A stretch of 64,000 bases of DNA from NCBI RefSeq assembly GCF_002021815.1, contig NZ_CP019952.1, positions 589,001-653,000 of the forward strand, written 5' to 3'. Below are positions 18,670-29,165 of the stretch, piece by piece; within the stretch, counting starts at the first letter, position 1, and each line of letters begins with the position of its first letter. The translations under genes and the position numbers were made by a program. The notes below the pieces were generated by a model. That model was not told where the DNA came from. It did not search any database and saw nothing but the letters and a program-made list of their open reading frames with translations. The DNA comes from Pseudomonas parafulva. GTDB taxonomy: Bacteria; Pseudomonadota; Gammaproteobacteria; Pseudomonadales; Pseudomonadaceae.

Positions 18670-19679
18670 GCGGCCACCCCTTGTCCGTCCTCTGTCTCAA
18701 GGCTCTGTCGACGTTCACTGAAAAACGCGCGAACGTTGGCGCACTGCGCTTGTGTGTCTTCCAAAGCGTTGAACCGGGAGCGAAACTCCTTGCCGCCGGG
18801 TCGTGTCGCCAGGTACCAGCCCACGTGCTTGCGGGCGATTCGCACGCCCATTACATCGCCGTAGAAGGCGTGCAGGGCGGCCAGGTGCTCTAGCAGGATG
18901 CGTTCCACCTCGTCCAGCTGCGGCGCTGGCAAATGCTCGCCAGTGCGCAGGTAATGCTCGATCTCGCGAAAGATCCAGGGCCGCCCTTGAGCGGCCCGGC
19001 CGATCAGCAGGCCATCCACGCCCGTGGCGTCGAGCACTGCCTTGGCCTTTTCCGGCGAGGTGATGTCGCCGTTGGCGAAAACCGGGATGGACACCGCTTG
19101 CTTGATAGCGGCGATGGTGTCGTATTCGGCTTCACCGGTGTACAGGTCGGCGCGTGTGCGGCCATGCACCGCAAGCGCCTGGATGCCAGCCTGTTCAGCG
19201 ATCTTCGCCACGTTCAGGCCATTCTTGTTGGCCCGGTCCCAGCCGGTGCGGATTTTCAGCGTCACCGGCACGTCCACGGCGCCCACGACGGCGTGCAGAA
19301 TTTCGCTGACCAAGGCTTCATCTCTCAATAAAGCAGAGCCTGCCGCCTTGTTGCAGACTTTTTTTGCCGGGCAGCCCATGTTGATATCGATAATCTGGGC
19401 GCCCGCGGCGACATTGGCCTGTGCAGCCGCCGCCATCATCTGTGCATCGCCGCCGGCGATCTGGACCGAGCGGGGCTCGGGATCGCCTTCGTGGATGCGG
19501 CGCAGGCTCGACTTGCGGCTGTTCCACAAGGACAGGTCGCTGGAGACCATTTCCGACACCACCATGCCTGCGCCCATGCGCTGGCAAAGTGTTCGGAACG
19601 GCTGGTCCGTGACCCCAGCCATGGGTGCGAGGATCAGATTATTGCGCAGTGTATAAGGGCCGATGCGTACCGCCGACAT
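18666..19679 (-). CDS. dusB: tRNA-dihydrouridine synthase B
   Basis: 337-residue FMN enzyme that reduces uridine at position 17 in tRNA. Seen: [18 protein letters not shown] at the start of the TIM barrel, the catalytic cysteine in [23 protein letters not shown] and AVHGRTR. The start at 19679 ([14 protein letters not shown]) fits the conserved N-terminus; the frame also reads back to 19784. It is first in the dusB-fis operon. The 207 bases upstream hold no gene, only a GC-rich hairpin (CCGGGTC 19815-19821 with GACCCGG 19826-19832). Confidence 0.96.
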   Translation of the reverse strand: MSAVRIGPYTLRNNLILAPMAGVTDQPFRTLCQRMGAGMVVSEMVSSDLSLWNSRKSSLRRIHEGDPEPRSVQIAGGDAQMMAAAAQANVAAGAQIIDINMGCPAKKVCNKAAGSALLRDEALVSEILHAVVGAVDVPVTLKIRTGWDRANKNGLNVAKIAEQAGIQALAVHGRTRADLYTGEAEYDTIAAIKQAVSIPVFANGDITSPEKAKAVLDATGVDGLLIGRAAQGRPWIFREIEHYLRTGEHLPAPQLDEVERILLEHLAALHAFYGDVMGVRIARKHVGWYLATRPGGKEFRSRFNALEDTQAQCANVRAFFSERRQSLETEDGQGVAA

Positions 19680-19886
19680 AGGTGTTCCCTGTTGTGGGGC
19701 CGAATCTTGAGGTTCGAAAAAGGGTTGGCATGATACCCGCTCTGGATGACCGGATAAAGATGGATTTGGATAAAATCTGAACAACTGCGGGTTGCCGCCC
19801 CTGCACCTTGGGCTCCGGGTCGTCAGACCCGGACAAGCGGCATCATGGCCGGCGTGCCGGCAGCGTACCGGGTAGGCCGCCTGGGT

Positions 19887-21215
19887 TTATTCCGGCGAGC
19901 GAAAGCTCAGGCTGTAGTTCACCGCTCGCTGTCCTGGGTCCAGAATATCCAGCGCGATGTGGATCGGGGTCTGGCTGGGCATTTCGCCGCGTCCGGCCAG
20001 CTCCCCGGACAGGTATTCGGCCGGTTTGAAGCGGCGACTGGCAATCAGTTGGCCGTTGAGGTCCGAGAAGCGCAGTTCGAGCAGTGGAAACGGTTGGGCG
20101 AAAGGTGCGCGGTTATAGATGATGGCGTCCACGATCAGCGCCCCTTTGAAGTCCGGGTGGCTGCGCACCACCAGGTTGCTGCTCTTGATCCGGTTCACAT
20201 CGACGCGAGAGGGGACCTGGCAGCCCACGACCGGGCACACCTGCTCGAACAGTGGGCGATACTGGTCCTGTCGGGACAGCTCGTCGAAATGGAACCACAC
20301 ATACTGCAAGGCTAGCGTGGCGGCAGCGATCAGCGTCAAGCCACCCCATAACAAACGCTTGCCCCAGGCCGGGGCCGGTTTCTCCCAGCCCAGTTGCAGC
20401 GGGTCGTCCACCACATCCACCAGGGGTTCCTTGCGCCTTGGGCGTTCGACCTTGTCAGTGACTTCAGGCTCCAGACGCCCCATGGGCAACGGCGCCTCGT
20501 CGAGTTCATCGTCGGCGCGCAGGCTAGTTGCCAAAGGTTCGTCGTCGTGCGCGGTGAGGCCGGCAATCGACACATCGTCATCGTCATCGGGGCGCAGCGG
20601 CGCTCCCAGTTTCGGCTCATCTTCATTCGTAACGATGCTGCCCAGCGGCGGCTCACCTTCTGCATCGGTGTTCAGGTCAGCGGTGAAGGTCGGCTCGGTA
20701 CGCGCCTCGCGCCGTGAATCTGCCTGGGGGGCGGACTTGAGCACGGGGGCGGCATCAGCCTGTTCCGGTTCAAACGGCTCGCCGGCTGCAGTGCCGAAGA
20801 CCTCGTCCAGGTGTTCCTCTGTGTCCTCCTCGTGACGCCGTGCCTGCAGCACGGGCGTCTGGTCGGCCTCACCCACCTGTATAGGCGTGTGGCGGCGTTC
20901 CAGGCGCTCCAGTTCCTTGTCCAGATCGAGTTCGTCCAAGGCCTGGGCGGTCTGGGCCCAGGCCTCGTCGTCCGGGGCGATGGGGTGCCCTTGCGCGGGG
21001 GTGGGCGCGGCAGGCGACGGCGCTGCCTCGGTTGCCGGCAGCGGGTTCGCCTGAGGGGGGGCGCTGCGGTTCTGTGCCAGCAGCTGCTTGGCGGCATTGA
21101 ACACTTGCAGGCACTGGCCGCAACGCACCACGCCACGGGCCACGCTCAACTGGTGGTGGGTGACACGAAAGCTGGTCTGGCAATGCGGGCACTGGGTGAC
21201 GAAACTGTCGGTCAT
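19887..21215 (-). CDS. zinc-ribbon (MJ0042) and DUF3426 membrane protein
   Basis: 442 residues. N-terminal zinc ribbon with two CxxC pairs (CPHCQTSFRV and CGQC), a long acidic low-complexity linker (about 60-270), one membrane helix (LLWGGLTLIAAATLALQYVW) and a C-terminal DUF3426 domain. The order suggests a cytoplasmic zinc finger joined to a periplasmic domain. It lies 42 bases downstream of prmA on the same strand, the usual neighbour in Pseudomonas. Function is not established. Confidence 0.88.
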   Translation of the reverse strand: MTDSFVTQCPHCQTSFRVTHHQLSVARGVVRCGQCLQVFNAAKQLLAQNRSAPPQANPLPATEAAPSPAAPTPAQGHPIAPDDEAWAQTAQALDELDLDKELERLERRHTPIQVGEADQTPVLQARRHEEDTEEHLDEVFGTAAGEPFEPEQADAAPVLKSAPQADSRREARTEPTFTADLNTDAEGEPPLGSIVTNEDEPKLGAPLRPDDDDDVSIAGLTAHDDEPLATSLRADDELDEAPLPMGRLEPEVTDKVERPRRKEPLVDVVDDPLQLGWEKPAPAWGKRLLWGGLTLIAAATLALQYVWFHFDELSRQDQYRPLFEQVCPVVGCQVPSRVDVNRIKSSNLVVRSHPDFKGALIVDAIIYNRAPFAQPFPLLELRFSDLNGQLIASRRFKPAEYLSGELAGRGEMPSQTPIHIALDILDPGQRAVNYSLSFRSPE

Positions 21216-21257
21216 GCGGCGATCCGGAGGCTGTGCTGAGGGCTATTCTGGGTTCGA

Positions 21258-22136
21258 CTAGCGGCGGCGACCACTGATTCGCACCCAGCCATCGCGAACG
21301 ACGATGGGGTCCAGGTCGAAATCGGCAGCGTAGGCGGCAGCCACTTCTTCACCTTGTTCGGCGAGGATGCCCGACAGCGCCAACAGGCCGCCCGGGCGAA
21401 CCAGGCCGCTGAGTTGCGGTGCCAGCGCCACCAATGGCCCGGCCAGGATGTTGGCCACCAGCACGTCGGCCTGCATGGCAGGCATGTGCTCGGGCAGGTA
21501 GAGCGCGAACAGCTCGTCGGCAATGCCGTTGCGCTGGGCATTGTCGCGAGAGGCCTCGATGGCCTGCACATCGATGTCCGTGCCTACCGCTTCGCGCGCG
21601 CCCAGCAGCAGTGCAGCGATGGCCAGAATGCCCGAGCCACAGCCGAAGTCCAGGACCTGGGTGCCTTGCAGTTGCTGACCGTCGAGCCATTCAAGGCACA
21701 GCGCCGTGGTGGGGTGCGTGCCCGTGCCGAACGCCAGGCCAGGATCGAGCAACAGGTTCACGGCCTCCTTTTCCGGGGCATCGTGCCAGCTGGGCACGAT
21801 CCACAGCCGGCGGCCGAAGCGCATCGGCTGGAAGTTGTCCATCCAGCTGCGTTCCCAATCCTGGTCTTCGATCACTTCGGCCTGGTGCTGGGGCAGCTCG
21901 ACCCCCGTCAGCAGGTGCAGGTGCGCGAATACCTGCTCGGGGTTGGTGTCGGCCTCGAACAGCGCCAGCAGATGGGTGTGCGACCACAGCGGCGTGGTAT
22001 TGAGGTCTGGCTCGAAGATGGGTTGATCTTCGGCGTCCATGAAGGTGACCGACACCGCGCCGACTTCCAGCAGCGCGTCTTCGTAGGTTTCGGCTTGTTC
22101 CGGGCTGATGGCCAGACGTACTTGCAGCCAGGGCAT
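21258..22136 (-). CDS. prmA: ribosomal protein L11 methyltransferase
   Basis: 292-residue SAM enzyme that methylates ribosomal protein L11. N-terminal L11-recognition part (residues 1-95) and the methylase motif [19 protein letters not shown] near residue 165, preceded by [19 protein letters not shown] is the NxxP-like motif region. The start at 22136 (MPWLQVRL) matches the family; the extra upstream frame is not protein-like. Confidence 0.96.
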   Translation of the reverse strand: MPWLQVRLAISPEQAETYEDALLEVGAVSVTFMDAEDQPIFEPDLNTTPLWSHTHLLALFEADTNPEQVFAHLHLLTGVELPQHQAEVIEDQDWERSWMDNFQPMRFGRRLWIVPSWHDAPEKEAVNLLLDPGLAFGTGTHPTTALCLEWLDGQQLQGTQVLDFGCGSGILAIAALLLGAREAVGTDIDVQAIEASRDNAQRNGIADELFALYLPEHMPAMQADVLVANILAGPLVALAPQLSGLVRPGGLLALSGILAEQGEEVAAAYAADFDLDPIVVRDGWVRISGRRR

Positions 22137-22249
22137 GGCGTGTACCTTTGATAGATCCAGAAGGGCAGCCCAAGGCTGCGCGGAAGCCTGGCAGTTTACG
22201 CGAGTGCGTGGGGTTTGTAGAGACGCCTGCGCCTGCCAGGTGCCGGTGC

Positions 22250-22705
22250 CTAAACAAAGCACAGGGACAGGGATTCGGCCCGGTAGGCGGGCTTGTCCTC
22301 GTCTTTTATCTCCAGTGTGGCGATGGCCTTGAGCAACCATTGGCCGGGGCGCTTTTGCTGCACATCGGCCAGCTCGACATGCAGGCGCACTTGGCTGTCG
22401 ACCTTCACCGGCTGGATGAAGCGCACGCTGTCCAGGCCGTAGTTGACGACCATTTTCAACCCCTGTGGCAAGACCAGGATGTCTTCGATCAGCGCAGGTA
22501 TCAGGGACAGGGTCAGAAACCCATGGGCGATGGTGCAGCCGAACACGGTCTGCGCCGCTCGCTGCGGGTCGACGTGGATGAACTGATGATCGCCAGTCGC
22601 CTCGGCGAAACGGTCGATACGCTGCTGGTCGATGGTCAGCCAGGCCGAGTGGCCGAGGGACTTGCCGATGTATTGGGTAAGCGCGGTGACCGGCACTAGC
22701 GGCAT
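22250..22705 (-). CDS. MaoC-like hot-dog hydratase
   Basis: 151 residues with a single hot-dog domain of the MaoC dehydratase type. The hydratase signature is visible as D(38)[11 protein letters not shown], with [11 protein letters not shown] after it. Such proteins hydrate 2-enoyl-CoA, often supplying PHA or fatty acid pathways; the substrate is not known here. GAGG six bases before the ATG at 22705 favours that start over 22717. It diverges from lrgA-like genes across 130 bases. Confidence 0.88.
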   Translation of the reverse strand: MPLVPVTALTQYIGKSLGHSAWLTIDQQRIDRFAEATGDHQFIHVDPQRAAQTVFGCTIAHGFLTLSLIPALIEDILVLPQGLKMVVNYGLDSVRFIQPVKVDSQVRLHVELADVQQKRPGQWLLKAIATLEIKDEDKPAYRAESLSLCFV

Positions 22706-22835
22706 GGTGAGCCTCATGGGTATTAAATGGTACGTGCGTGCAAGATCAACACGCCCGGCCAGGCCGGTCAAGTTGCGCTCGGCGCTGGCAGTGTGCCCAT
22801 GCTTATAATGAGCCGCACGCCTGAAGGAGAACGTT

Positions 22836-23198
22836 ATGCTGTTGCGGGGTTTGACCTGGCTGGTGCTGTTCCAGCTGTTGGGGACGGCAGTCAATCATCT
22901 GTTGGTTCCCGTCTTGCCGGGGCCGATCATTGGCCTTTTGCTACTGCTGGGCTTTCTGATGGTGCGCGGCGAGGTGGGGGCCCCCCTCAATGAAGCTGCC
23001 GGCAGCCTGCTGCGCTACTTGCCGCTGTTGTTGGTGCCTCCTGCCGTGGGGGTGATGGTGTATGCCCGCGACATCGCCGCCGACTTCTGGGCCATTGTCG
23101 GCGCGCTGCTGATTTCCTGCCTGCTGACGCTGGTGGTAGTGGGCGTGCTGATGCAGAAACTCATTCATCGTCAGGCCCGGCGCGAGGACCAGCCATGA
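22836..23198 (+). CDS. CidA/LrgA-family membrane protein
   Basis: 120 residues with about four membrane helices (LVLFQLLGTAVNHLLVPVLP; IIGLLLLLGFLMV; LPLLLVPPAVGVMVYA; ALLISCLLTLVVVGVL). CidA/LrgA proteins are holin-like and work with a LrgB/CidB partner, encoded next with a four-base overlap. They affect murein hydrolase activity or pyruvate and metabolite transport. GAAGGAGA precedes the ATG, and TATAAT at about 22802 may be a -10 element. Confidence 0.9.
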   Translation: MLLRGLTWLVLFQLLGTAVNHLLVPVLPGPIIGLLLLLGFLMVRGEVGAPLNEAAGSLLRYLPLLLVPPAVGVMVYARDIAADFWAIVGALLISCLLTLVVVGVLMQKLIHRQARREDQP

Positions 23199-23911
23199 TG
23201 CTCGACTGGCAAGGCGCAGTGAATGCAGTGGTCCACCACCCGTTGTTCGGCATTGGCGTGACCTTGGGGGCCTATCAGCTGGTGCTGGCCGGGTATGAGA
23301 AGACCCGTTGGATCTTCCTGCAGCCGGTGCTGGTGTCGATGGCGCTGGTCATCGGCGTACTGCTGCTATGCGGCATCGACTACGCCGAATACCGCAAGAG
23401 CACCGAAATCATGAACATCCTGCTGGGCCCTGCCACCGTGGCCTTAGCGGTGCCGCTGTTCCTGAACCTGCGCCGCATTCGTCAGTTGTTCTGGCCGACC
23501 TTGACTACGCTGGTACTCGGAGGCCTGTTCGCCACGGTGTGTTGCCTGTTGCTGGGGTGGTGGTTTGGCGCCGAGCACATGATCCTGATGACCATGGCAC
23601 CCAAGTCCGTCACCTCGCCCATCGCGATGCTGGTCGCCGAGCAGATCGGTGGGGTGGCGGCGCTAGCTGCGGTCTTCGTGCTGATTACCGGGGTGATCGG
23701 GGCCATTTTCGGGCCTGCCTTGTTGAGCCGCTGCGGTGTGCTCAGCCCTGAAGCGCGGGGCATGTCCCTGGGCATCACGGCCCACGCGGTCGGCACCTCG
23801 GTGGCCTTGCAGGAAAGTGACGAATGCGGCGCCTTCGCCGCGCTGGCGATGAGCCTGATGGGCGTGGCAACGGCAGTGTTCCTGCCGCTGGCCGTCAGCC
23901 TGGTGGCTTGA
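23195..23911 (+). CDS. CidB/LrgB-family membrane protein
   Basis: 238-residue multi-helix membrane protein, the standard partner of the LrgA-like protein. Conserved MTMAPKSVTSPIAMLVAEQIGG and GMSLGITAHAVGTSVA motifs are visible. The start overlaps the end of the upstream gene; ATG codons at 23195 and 23198 are both possible. Likely acts with it as an export or cell-death regulator; the exact substrate is debated for the family. Confidence 0.92.
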   Translation: MMLDWQGAVNAVVHHPLFGIGVTLGAYQLVLAGYEKTRWIFLQPVLVSMALVIGVLLLCGIDYAEYRKSTEIMNILLGPATVALAVPLFLNLRRIRQLFWPTLTTLVLGGLFATVCCLLLGWWFGAEHMILMTMAPKSVTSPIAMLVAEQIGGVAALAAVFVLITGVIGAIFGPALLSRCGVLSPEARGMSLGITAHAVGTSVALQESDECGAFAALAMSLMGVATAVFLPLAVSLVA

Positions 23912-23920
23912 GGAGTGATG

Positions 23921-24511
23921 ATGATGCTACCGCTGTTTCCCCTCGACACCGTGCTGTTTCCAGGGTGTTTTCTCGACCTGCAGATTTTCGAAGCCCGCTA
24001 CCTGGACATGATCGGGCGTTGCATGAAACAGGGCGAAGGCTTTGGTGTGGTCTGCATCGTGGAGGGCGAGCAGGTCGGCAAGGCGCCGCCCGTGGTGGCG
24101 TCCATTGGCTGCGAAGCCGTGATCCGCGATTTCGTCCAGCAGGAAAACGGCCTTTTGGGCATTCGCGTCGAAGGCGTGCGGCGTTTCGATCTGCAGGCCA
24201 CCGAAGTGCTCAAGGATCAGCTGCTGGTGGGGCAGGTGCAGTGGCTGCCTGATCTTGAAGACAGCCCCTTGCAGGAAGCGGACGACGATTTGCTGGCGCT
24301 GCTGCTGGCCTTGGGCGAACATCCGATGGTCGAGGCGCTCGACATGCCCCGGGCCGTGGACGGGCGTCAGACACTGGCCAACCAACTGGCCTACCTGCTG
24401 CCCTTCACCGAGCAAGACAAGCTGGACTTGCTGGCCCAAGACTCGCCCGAGCAGCGGCTGGGCGAGATCCACAGGTTGCTCGAGCGCATCCAGGGTGAGC
24501 TGTTTGCCTAA
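23921..24511 (+). CDS. LON substrate-binding domain protein
   Basis: About 196 residues consisting only of a LON N-terminal-type domain (LPLFPLDTVLFPGCFLDLQI), lacking the ATPase and protease parts of Lon. Such stand-alone proteins are common in Pseudomonas and of unknown function. GAGGAG precedes a run of GTG ATG ATG ATG codons at 23915-23926, so the exact start is uncertain; the best spacing is to the middle ATGs. It follows lrgB by nine bases. Confidence 0.88.
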   Translation: MMLPLFPLDTVLFPGCFLDLQIFEARYLDMIGRCMKQGEGFGVVCIVEGEQVGKAPPVVASIGCEAVIRDFVQQENGLLGIRVEGVRRFDLQATEVLKDQLLVGQVQWLPDLEDSPLQEADDDLLALLLALGEHPMVEALDMPRAVDGRQTLANQLAYLLPFTEQDKLDLLAQDSPEQRLGEIHRLLERIQGELFA

Positions 24512-24524
24512 ATAGCGCCGGGCG

Positions 24525-25841
24525 TCAGTATTGGTACCTGAGCAGCGCGTGGGGCAGGGCGTGGGTGGCAAAGAAGGCCAGCAAGGCGATGCAGGCCGGC
24601 AACACCAGCCACCAGACCTTCAGGGGCAGGGCCGGCAGGGTCTGCCGGTACTGGGACAACGTCAGGCTGATCGCGCAGACGCAGCAGGCCAGCAGGGCAC
24701 CGGCCAGGATGTCGGTGGGCCAGTGTGCACCCAGGTACACCCGCGACAGGGCGATGGCCAATGCCGGAATGCAGCCCAGCATGATCCAGGTCAGGCGCAT
24801 GCGCGGTGGCTGGCCGCGGCCGGCGAGCACCGCCAGCACCAGAAAGAACGCAAACGACGCCGAGCTGTGGCCGCTGGGCATGCTGTAGCTGGTCAGCGGG
24901 TCGGTCAGCACTTCCGGGCGGGCCCGGGCGAACAGCCACTTGAGCGTGCCGTTGGCGATGGCGGTGCCCATCAGCGCCCCCGCGGCGAAGAAAGCGTGCC
25001 GCCACTGACGTACCACCAGCAGCAAGCCTGTCAGCAGCCCGCCCAGAAAGAACTGCGTGCGAAAATCCCCAAGCCGCGTCACCACCACCACGGCGCCGTC
25101 GATGGCCTGGCTGCGATGCTCCTGGACCAGGGTCATCACCCCGTCGTCGAAGTCGTGCAAGTAAGGCCAACCGAGAAACACCCCGACCAAGGCCAGCAGG
25201 CACAGGGCACCAATCAGCCGTGTGCCGTGCCGGCGGTCGCGGATGCTGGTGCTCAGACTAAGGCCGATGATCACCGCCAACGTGCCAAAAATGATGCCGG
25301 CCTGGGGCCAGAAGCCTTCGGGCAGGGGCAGGCGCATGGCAGCGCCCGTGGCCCAACCGGGCAGCAGGTAGGCGATCGACCATCCTGCGGCTGCCACCAG
25401 GCTAACGGCGATGAACCGCAGCAGGGGCATGTCGAACATGCCTGCGACCATTGGCAGCATGGGCCGCAACGGGCCGATGAAGCGGCCTACGAGCAGGCTG
25501 GCGATGCCATAGCGCTTGAAGTAGGTTTCGGCGCTGCCGATCCATTCCGGGTGGTGTCGCAACACCGGCAGGCGGCGAATGTTCTGGTGGAAATGCTTGC
25601 CGATCATGTAGGACAGCGCGTCACCCAGTAACCCACCCAAAAAGCCCAGCAGCAAGGTTTCGCCAAGGCCCAGCACACCGCTGCCTGCCAGCACGGCGAC
25701 CGCGAACAGCAGCACCGTGCCGGGGACGATGATGCCGGCGATGGCCAGGCATTCGATGCACGCGACCAGGAAGATCGCGACGCCCAGCCACTGTGGGTTG
25801 GCGCCCAGCCAACCGGTCAGGCCGTCGAGCCATTGTTCCAT
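24525..25841 (-). CDS. DedA-PAP2 fusion membrane protein
   Basis: 438 residues in two membrane domains. Residues 1-190 are DedA-like (GIIVPGTVLLFAVAVLAG; GDALSYMIGKHFHQNIRR; RFIGPLRPMLPMVAGMF), a family linked to lipid flipping of undecaprenyl phosphate. Residues about 220-438 form a PAP2 phosphatase with its three motifs: KWLFARARP, PSGHSSAS and SRVYLGAHWPTD. The combination suggests lipid carrier recycling across the inner membrane. It ends 13 bases from the convergent LON-domain gene and lies 3 bases from mpg. Confidence 0.92.
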   Translation of the reverse strand: MEQWLDGLTGWLGANPQWLGVAIFLVACIECLAIAGIIVPGTVLLFAVAVLAGSGVLGLGETLLLGFLGGLLGDALSYMIGKHFHQNIRRLPVLRHHPEWIGSAETYFKRYGIASLLVGRFIGPLRPMLPMVAGMFDMPLLRFIAVSLVAAAGWSIAYLLPGWATGAAMRLPLPEGFWPQAGIIFGTLAVIIGLSLSTSIRDRRHGTRLIGALCLLALVGVFLGWPYLHDFDDGVMTLVQEHRSQAIDGAVVVVTRLGDFRTQFFLGGLLTGLLLVVRQWRHAFFAAGALMGTAIANGTLKWLFARARPEVLTDPLTSYSMPSGHSSASFAFFLVLAVLAGRGQPPRMRLTWIMLGCIPALAIALSRVYLGAHWPTDILAGALLACCVCAISLTLSQYRQTLPALPLKVWWLVLPACIALLAFFATHALPHALLRYQY

Positions 25842-25844
25842 GGT

Positions 25845-26513
25845 TCAGTTCTCTTGTTCGATGATTGAGAAGTCACGGCCTTCGACTTGGCCGCGCCGCA
25901 ATGGGTTGCGCGTGCAGAACCGGGCGTACGCGGCATCGACGAAGCGGTACGGCAGGTGCTCGTCACGCCCGTGGGGAATGCCCAGGCGCGCTGCCTGGAT
26001 CACCCGGGGCACCGGGTTGGCGCAGTCGTCCACATACAGCCGCTGCGGGTCGAAGCGCTGCGCATCCCACTGTGGCACCTTGAGGCCCAGCGCCCGGCAC
26101 AACAGCGTCTGCCCTGCGCACAGGCGCTCGATGGGGCGCAGGTTGCCGCTGGCGTCGGGGTTGTTCAGGTGCATCTGCGCCAGGCTGTCTGGCCCGGACA
26201 AGGCATCCTGCCATGGGTAGGCAGACTTGATGAGCACCGCATTGCCGGGACCCTGGGCGCTGAAGTTCAGGGAGTCGCCGCCGCGGGCGTAGTACATATA
26301 GATGTGCCCACCATCGAGAAACAGCGCCTTGCGCTTTTCGGTGTAGCCCAACGACGCATGGCTACCCTTGTCGGCGAGGTAATAGGCCTCGGTCTCGATG
26401 ATACGGGCGGCGAGCCACAGGTTGCCCTGGCGGTGGCGGATAACCTTGCCCAACAGGGCTTTGGCCAAGGTCTGGGCGTCGCGGTCGAAAAAGCTGTCTG
26501 GCAGTGCTGGCAT
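25845..26513 (-). CDS. mpg: DNA-3-methyladenine glycosylase
   Basis: 222-residue AAG/MPG-type base excision enzyme that removes alkylated purines. Seen: family motif RIIETEAYYLADKGSHAS with the catalytic Glu, YMYYARGGDSLNFSA, and AVLIKSAYP. Length agrees with bacterial members. On the same strand as the DedA-PAP2 gene, which begins three bases after its stop. The 246 bases to proA hold no gene. Confidence 0.93.
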   Translation of the reverse strand: MPALPDSFFDRDAQTLAKALLGKVIRHRQGNLWLAARIIETEAYYLADKGSHASLGYTEKRKALFLDGGHIYMYYARGGDSLNFSAQGPGNAVLIKSAYPWQDALSGPDSLAQMHLNNPDASGNLRPIERLCAGQTLLCRALGLKVPQWDAQRFDPQRLYVDDCANPVPRVIQAARLGIPHGRDEHLPYRFVDAAYARFCTRNPLRRGQVEGRDFSIIEQEN

Positions 26514-26759
26514 GCAAGGACTTCGCAGGCTAAAGGCATGAGGGTAACAAGCGCTACCTTAACCGAATCTGAAACCTGCGAATATGCGACGGCGCACGGC
26601 AGCGATTTCCACAGAGTTCTGCGTTTTTATGGATAAGCCCGGTTACATCTTTCCTACGGATTACCCACAGCTTTTTTTACCATCCGCCACCCACCGCTGG
26701 GCGTACACCTGCGCGACAGTTATAATCAGCCGTTTCCCCACCGCCAAGACATCGAGCCC

Positions 26760-28031
26760 ATGACTGAGTCCGTTCTTGACTACATGACCCGCCTGGGTCG
26801 CGCAGCCCGTGAAGCGTCCCGGGTAATCGGCCGTGCCAGTACCGCGCAGAAGAACCGTGCGCTGCACGCTGCCGCCGACGCGCTGGATGCAGGGCGTGAC
26901 GTGCTGATCGCAGCCAACGAGCAGGACTTGGCCCACGGCCGTGCCACCGGGCTGGAAGCCGCGTTGCTCGACCGCCTGGCCCTGACCCCGGCGCGCATCG
27001 ATGGCATGATCACCGGCCTGCGCCAGGTGGCCAGCCTGCCTGATCCGGTCGGCGCCATTCGCGACATGAGCTACCGCCCATCGGGCATCCAGGTCGGCAA
27101 GATGCGCACGCCGCTGGGCGTCATCGGCATCATTTACGAATCACGCCCGAACGTCACCATCGACGCGGCCAGCCTGTGCCTGAAGTCAGGCAATGCCACC
27201 ATCCTGCGCGGCGGCTCCGAAGCCATCCACTCCAACCGCGCCATTGCCGCCTGCATCCAGCGCGGCCTGGCGGCGGCAGGCTTGCCCGCGGCCGTGGTCC
27301 AGGTGGTGGAAACCACCGACCGCGAGGCAGTGGGCGCGCTGATCAGCATGCCCGAGTTCGTCGATGTCATCGTGCCGCGCGGCGGCCGGGGCCTGATCGA
27401 GCGCATCAGCCGCGACGCCCGGGTACCGGTCATCAAGCACCTCGACGGTATCTGCCATGTCTATGTCAGCCAGCATGCCGACCTGGACAAGGCCTGGCGC
27501 GTGGCGTTCAACGCCAAGACTTACCGCTACGGCATCTGCGGGGCGATGGAAACACTGCTGGTGGACCAGCAGGTTGCCGAGCGCTTCCTGCCAGAGATGG
27601 CGCGTCGCTTCCAGGAAAAGGGCGTTGAGTTGCGCGGTTGCGAGCGTACCTGTGCGCTGATCGACGCGCACGCGGCCAGCGAAGATGACTGGCACACCGA
27701 GTACCTCGATGCAGTACTGTCCATCCGTGTGGTGCAAGGCCTGGATCAGGCCATCGAGCATATCAACCACTATGGCTCGCACCATACCGACTCGATCATC
27801 ACCGAGCATCAGGGGCAGGCGCGCCAGTTCATGGCGGAAGTCGACTCGGCCTCCGTCATGCTCAACACCCCGACCTGCTTCGCCGACGGCTTCGAATATG
27901 GCCTGGGTGCCGAGATCGGCATTTCCACCGACAAGCTTCACGCCCGTGGCCCGGTCGGCCTCGAAGGCCTGACGTGCGAGAAATACGTGGTGATCGGCGA
28001 CGGTCAACTGCGCGGCCAGGAGTCCTGCTGA
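26760..28031 (+). CDS. proA: glutamate-5-semialdehyde dehydrogenase
   Basis: 423 residues, step two of proline synthesis (reduction of glutamyl phosphate with NADPH). The catalytic Cys region and signatures [34 protein letters not shown] and the end [16 protein letters not shown] are visible. A perfect TATAAT (26721-26726) sits 34 bases before the ATG, but no good -35 was found. Begins the run proA-nadD-rsfS-rlmH. Confidence 0.97.
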   Translation: MTESVLDYMTRLGRAAREASRVIGRASTAQKNRALHAAADALDAGRDVLIAANEQDLAHGRATGLEAALLDRLALTPARIDGMITGLRQVASLPDPVGAIRDMSYRPSGIQVGKMRTPLGVIGIIYESRPNVTIDAASLCLKSGNATILRGGSEAIHSNRAIAACIQRGLAAAGLPAAVVQVVETTDREAVGALISMPEFVDVIVPRGGRGLIERISRDARVPVIKHLDGICHVYVSQHADLDKAWRVAFNAKTYRYGICGAMETLLVDQQVAERFLPEMARRFQEKGVELRGCERTCALIDAHAASEDDWHTEYLDAVLSIRVVQGLDQAIEHINHYGSHHTDSIITEHQGQARQFMAEVDSASVMLNTPTCFADGFEYGLGAEIGISTDKLHARGPVGLEGLTCEKYVVIGDGQLRGQESC

Positions 28032-28032
28032 G

Positions 28033-28692
28033 TTGAATCAGGCCCAGGCAGTGCGCCGCGTCGGCATTCTTGGCGGCACCTTCGACCCGGTTCACATCGG
28101 CCATCTGCGCAGTGCGCTGGAAGTCGCCGAGTTCATGGCCCTGGACGAGCTGCGCCTGCTGCCCAATGCTCGCCCGCCGCACCGAGACACGCCGCAAGTG
28201 GCCGCGCATGATCGCCTGGCCATGGTGCGGGGCGCCGTCGCGGGCGTTGCAGGCCTGAGCGTGGACGCACGTGAACTGGCACGGGACAAACCGTCGTACA
28301 CCATCGATACGCTGGAGTCGATCCGTGCCGAGCTTGCTGCTGATGACCAGTTGTTTTTGGTGCTGGGCTGGGACGCCTTTTGCGGACTGCCGGGTTGGCA
28401 CCGCTGGGAAGAACTGCTGCAACACTGCCACATCCTGGTGCTGCAACGCCCGGATGCGGACGTAGACCCCCCCGACGAACTGCGCAACCTGCTGGCTGCC
28501 CGTTCGCAGAGCGATCCCACCGCCATGTCCGGCCCGGCGGGAAACATTTCGTTCGTCTGGCAGACACCGCTTGCGGTGTCGGCTACACAGATCCGACAGC
28601 TGCTGGCCAGCGGCAGGTCGGTGAGGTTCCTGGTGCCGGACGCCGTACTGGCCTACATCGAGGCGCACGAACTGTATCGTGCGCCCAACTGA
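28033..28692 (+). CDS. nadD: nicotinate-nucleotide adenylyltransferase
   Basis: 219 residues, making deamido-NAD from nicotinate mononucleotide. The nucleotidyl-transferase start [18 protein letters not shown] and end [12 protein letters not shown] are visible. The frame begins at a TTG one base after the proA stop; no ATG fits before the GGTFDP motif, and the residues before it look like the usual N-terminus. A rare start codon is therefore likely. Confidence 0.95.
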   Translation: MNQAQAVRRVGILGGTFDPVHIGHLRSALEVAEFMALDELRLLPNARPPHRDTPQVAAHDRLAMVRGAVAGVAGLSVDARELARDKPSYTIDTLESIRAELAADDQLFLVLGWDAFCGLPGWHRWEELLQHCHILVLQRPDADVDPPDELRNLLAARSQSDPTAMSGPAGNISFVWQTPLAVSATQIRQLLASGRSVRFLVPDAVLAYIEAHELYRAPN

Positions 28693-28735
28693 CGGTGCCC
28701 CTGGCACCTCATCCTACGAGTTGAACGAGTTTTAT

Positions 28736-29155
28736 ATGACCAAGCAGAAAATTTACGGCGACGAACTGGTCGCAGTGACCACGGCAGCGCTGGAAGACGT
28801 CAAGGCCCAGGATATCCAGGTCATCGACGTGCGTGACAAGCACAGCCTGACCGACTACATGATCATCGCCACCGGTACCTCCAACCGTCAGATCAACGCC
28901 ATGGCCGAGAAGGTCCGCGAGGCGGTCAAGGCCAAGGGCGCCCAGCCGCTGGGTGAGGAAGGCAAGGGTGACAGCGATTGGGTGCTGCTGGACCTTAACG
29001 ATGTCATCGTGCACATGATGACCGCGGCTGCACGCCAGTTCTACGACCTCGAACGCCTGTGGCAGGGTGCCGAGCAGAGCCGCGCCGCCGATGGCAAGCA
29101 CCACAGCCCGGACCATGTCCACGAGTACTCCGACAAGCTCAAAGATCGCGAATAA
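28736..29155 (+). CDS. rsfS: ribosome silencing factor
   Basis: 139-residue RsfS (YbeB/Iojap). It binds ribosomal protein L14 and blocks subunit joining when nutrients run low. [20 protein letters not shown] and [15 protein letters not shown] are family hallmarks. A charged tail (after about 110) extends past the core, as is usual in Pseudomonas. ATG at 28736; the frame can be read further upstream without homology. Confidence 0.96.
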   Translation: MTKQKIYGDELVAVTTAALEDVKAQDIQVIDVRDKHSLTDYMIIATGTSNRQINAMAEKVREAVKAKGAQPLGEEGKGDSDWVLLDLNDVIVHMMTAAARQFYDLERLWQGAEQSRAADGKHHSPDHVHEYSDKLKDRE

Positions 29156-29165
29156 GGAAAGCGCC

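Noticed and set aside
19815..19832. Terminator after the zinc-ribbon gene
   Set aside because: CCGGGTC/GACCCGG is a perfect stem but lacks a T-run on either strand, so it is only mentioned under dusB.
26698..26726. Full promoter for proA
   Set aside because: The -10 TATAAT is perfect, but no -35 was found at the right distance, so only the -10 is mentioned.
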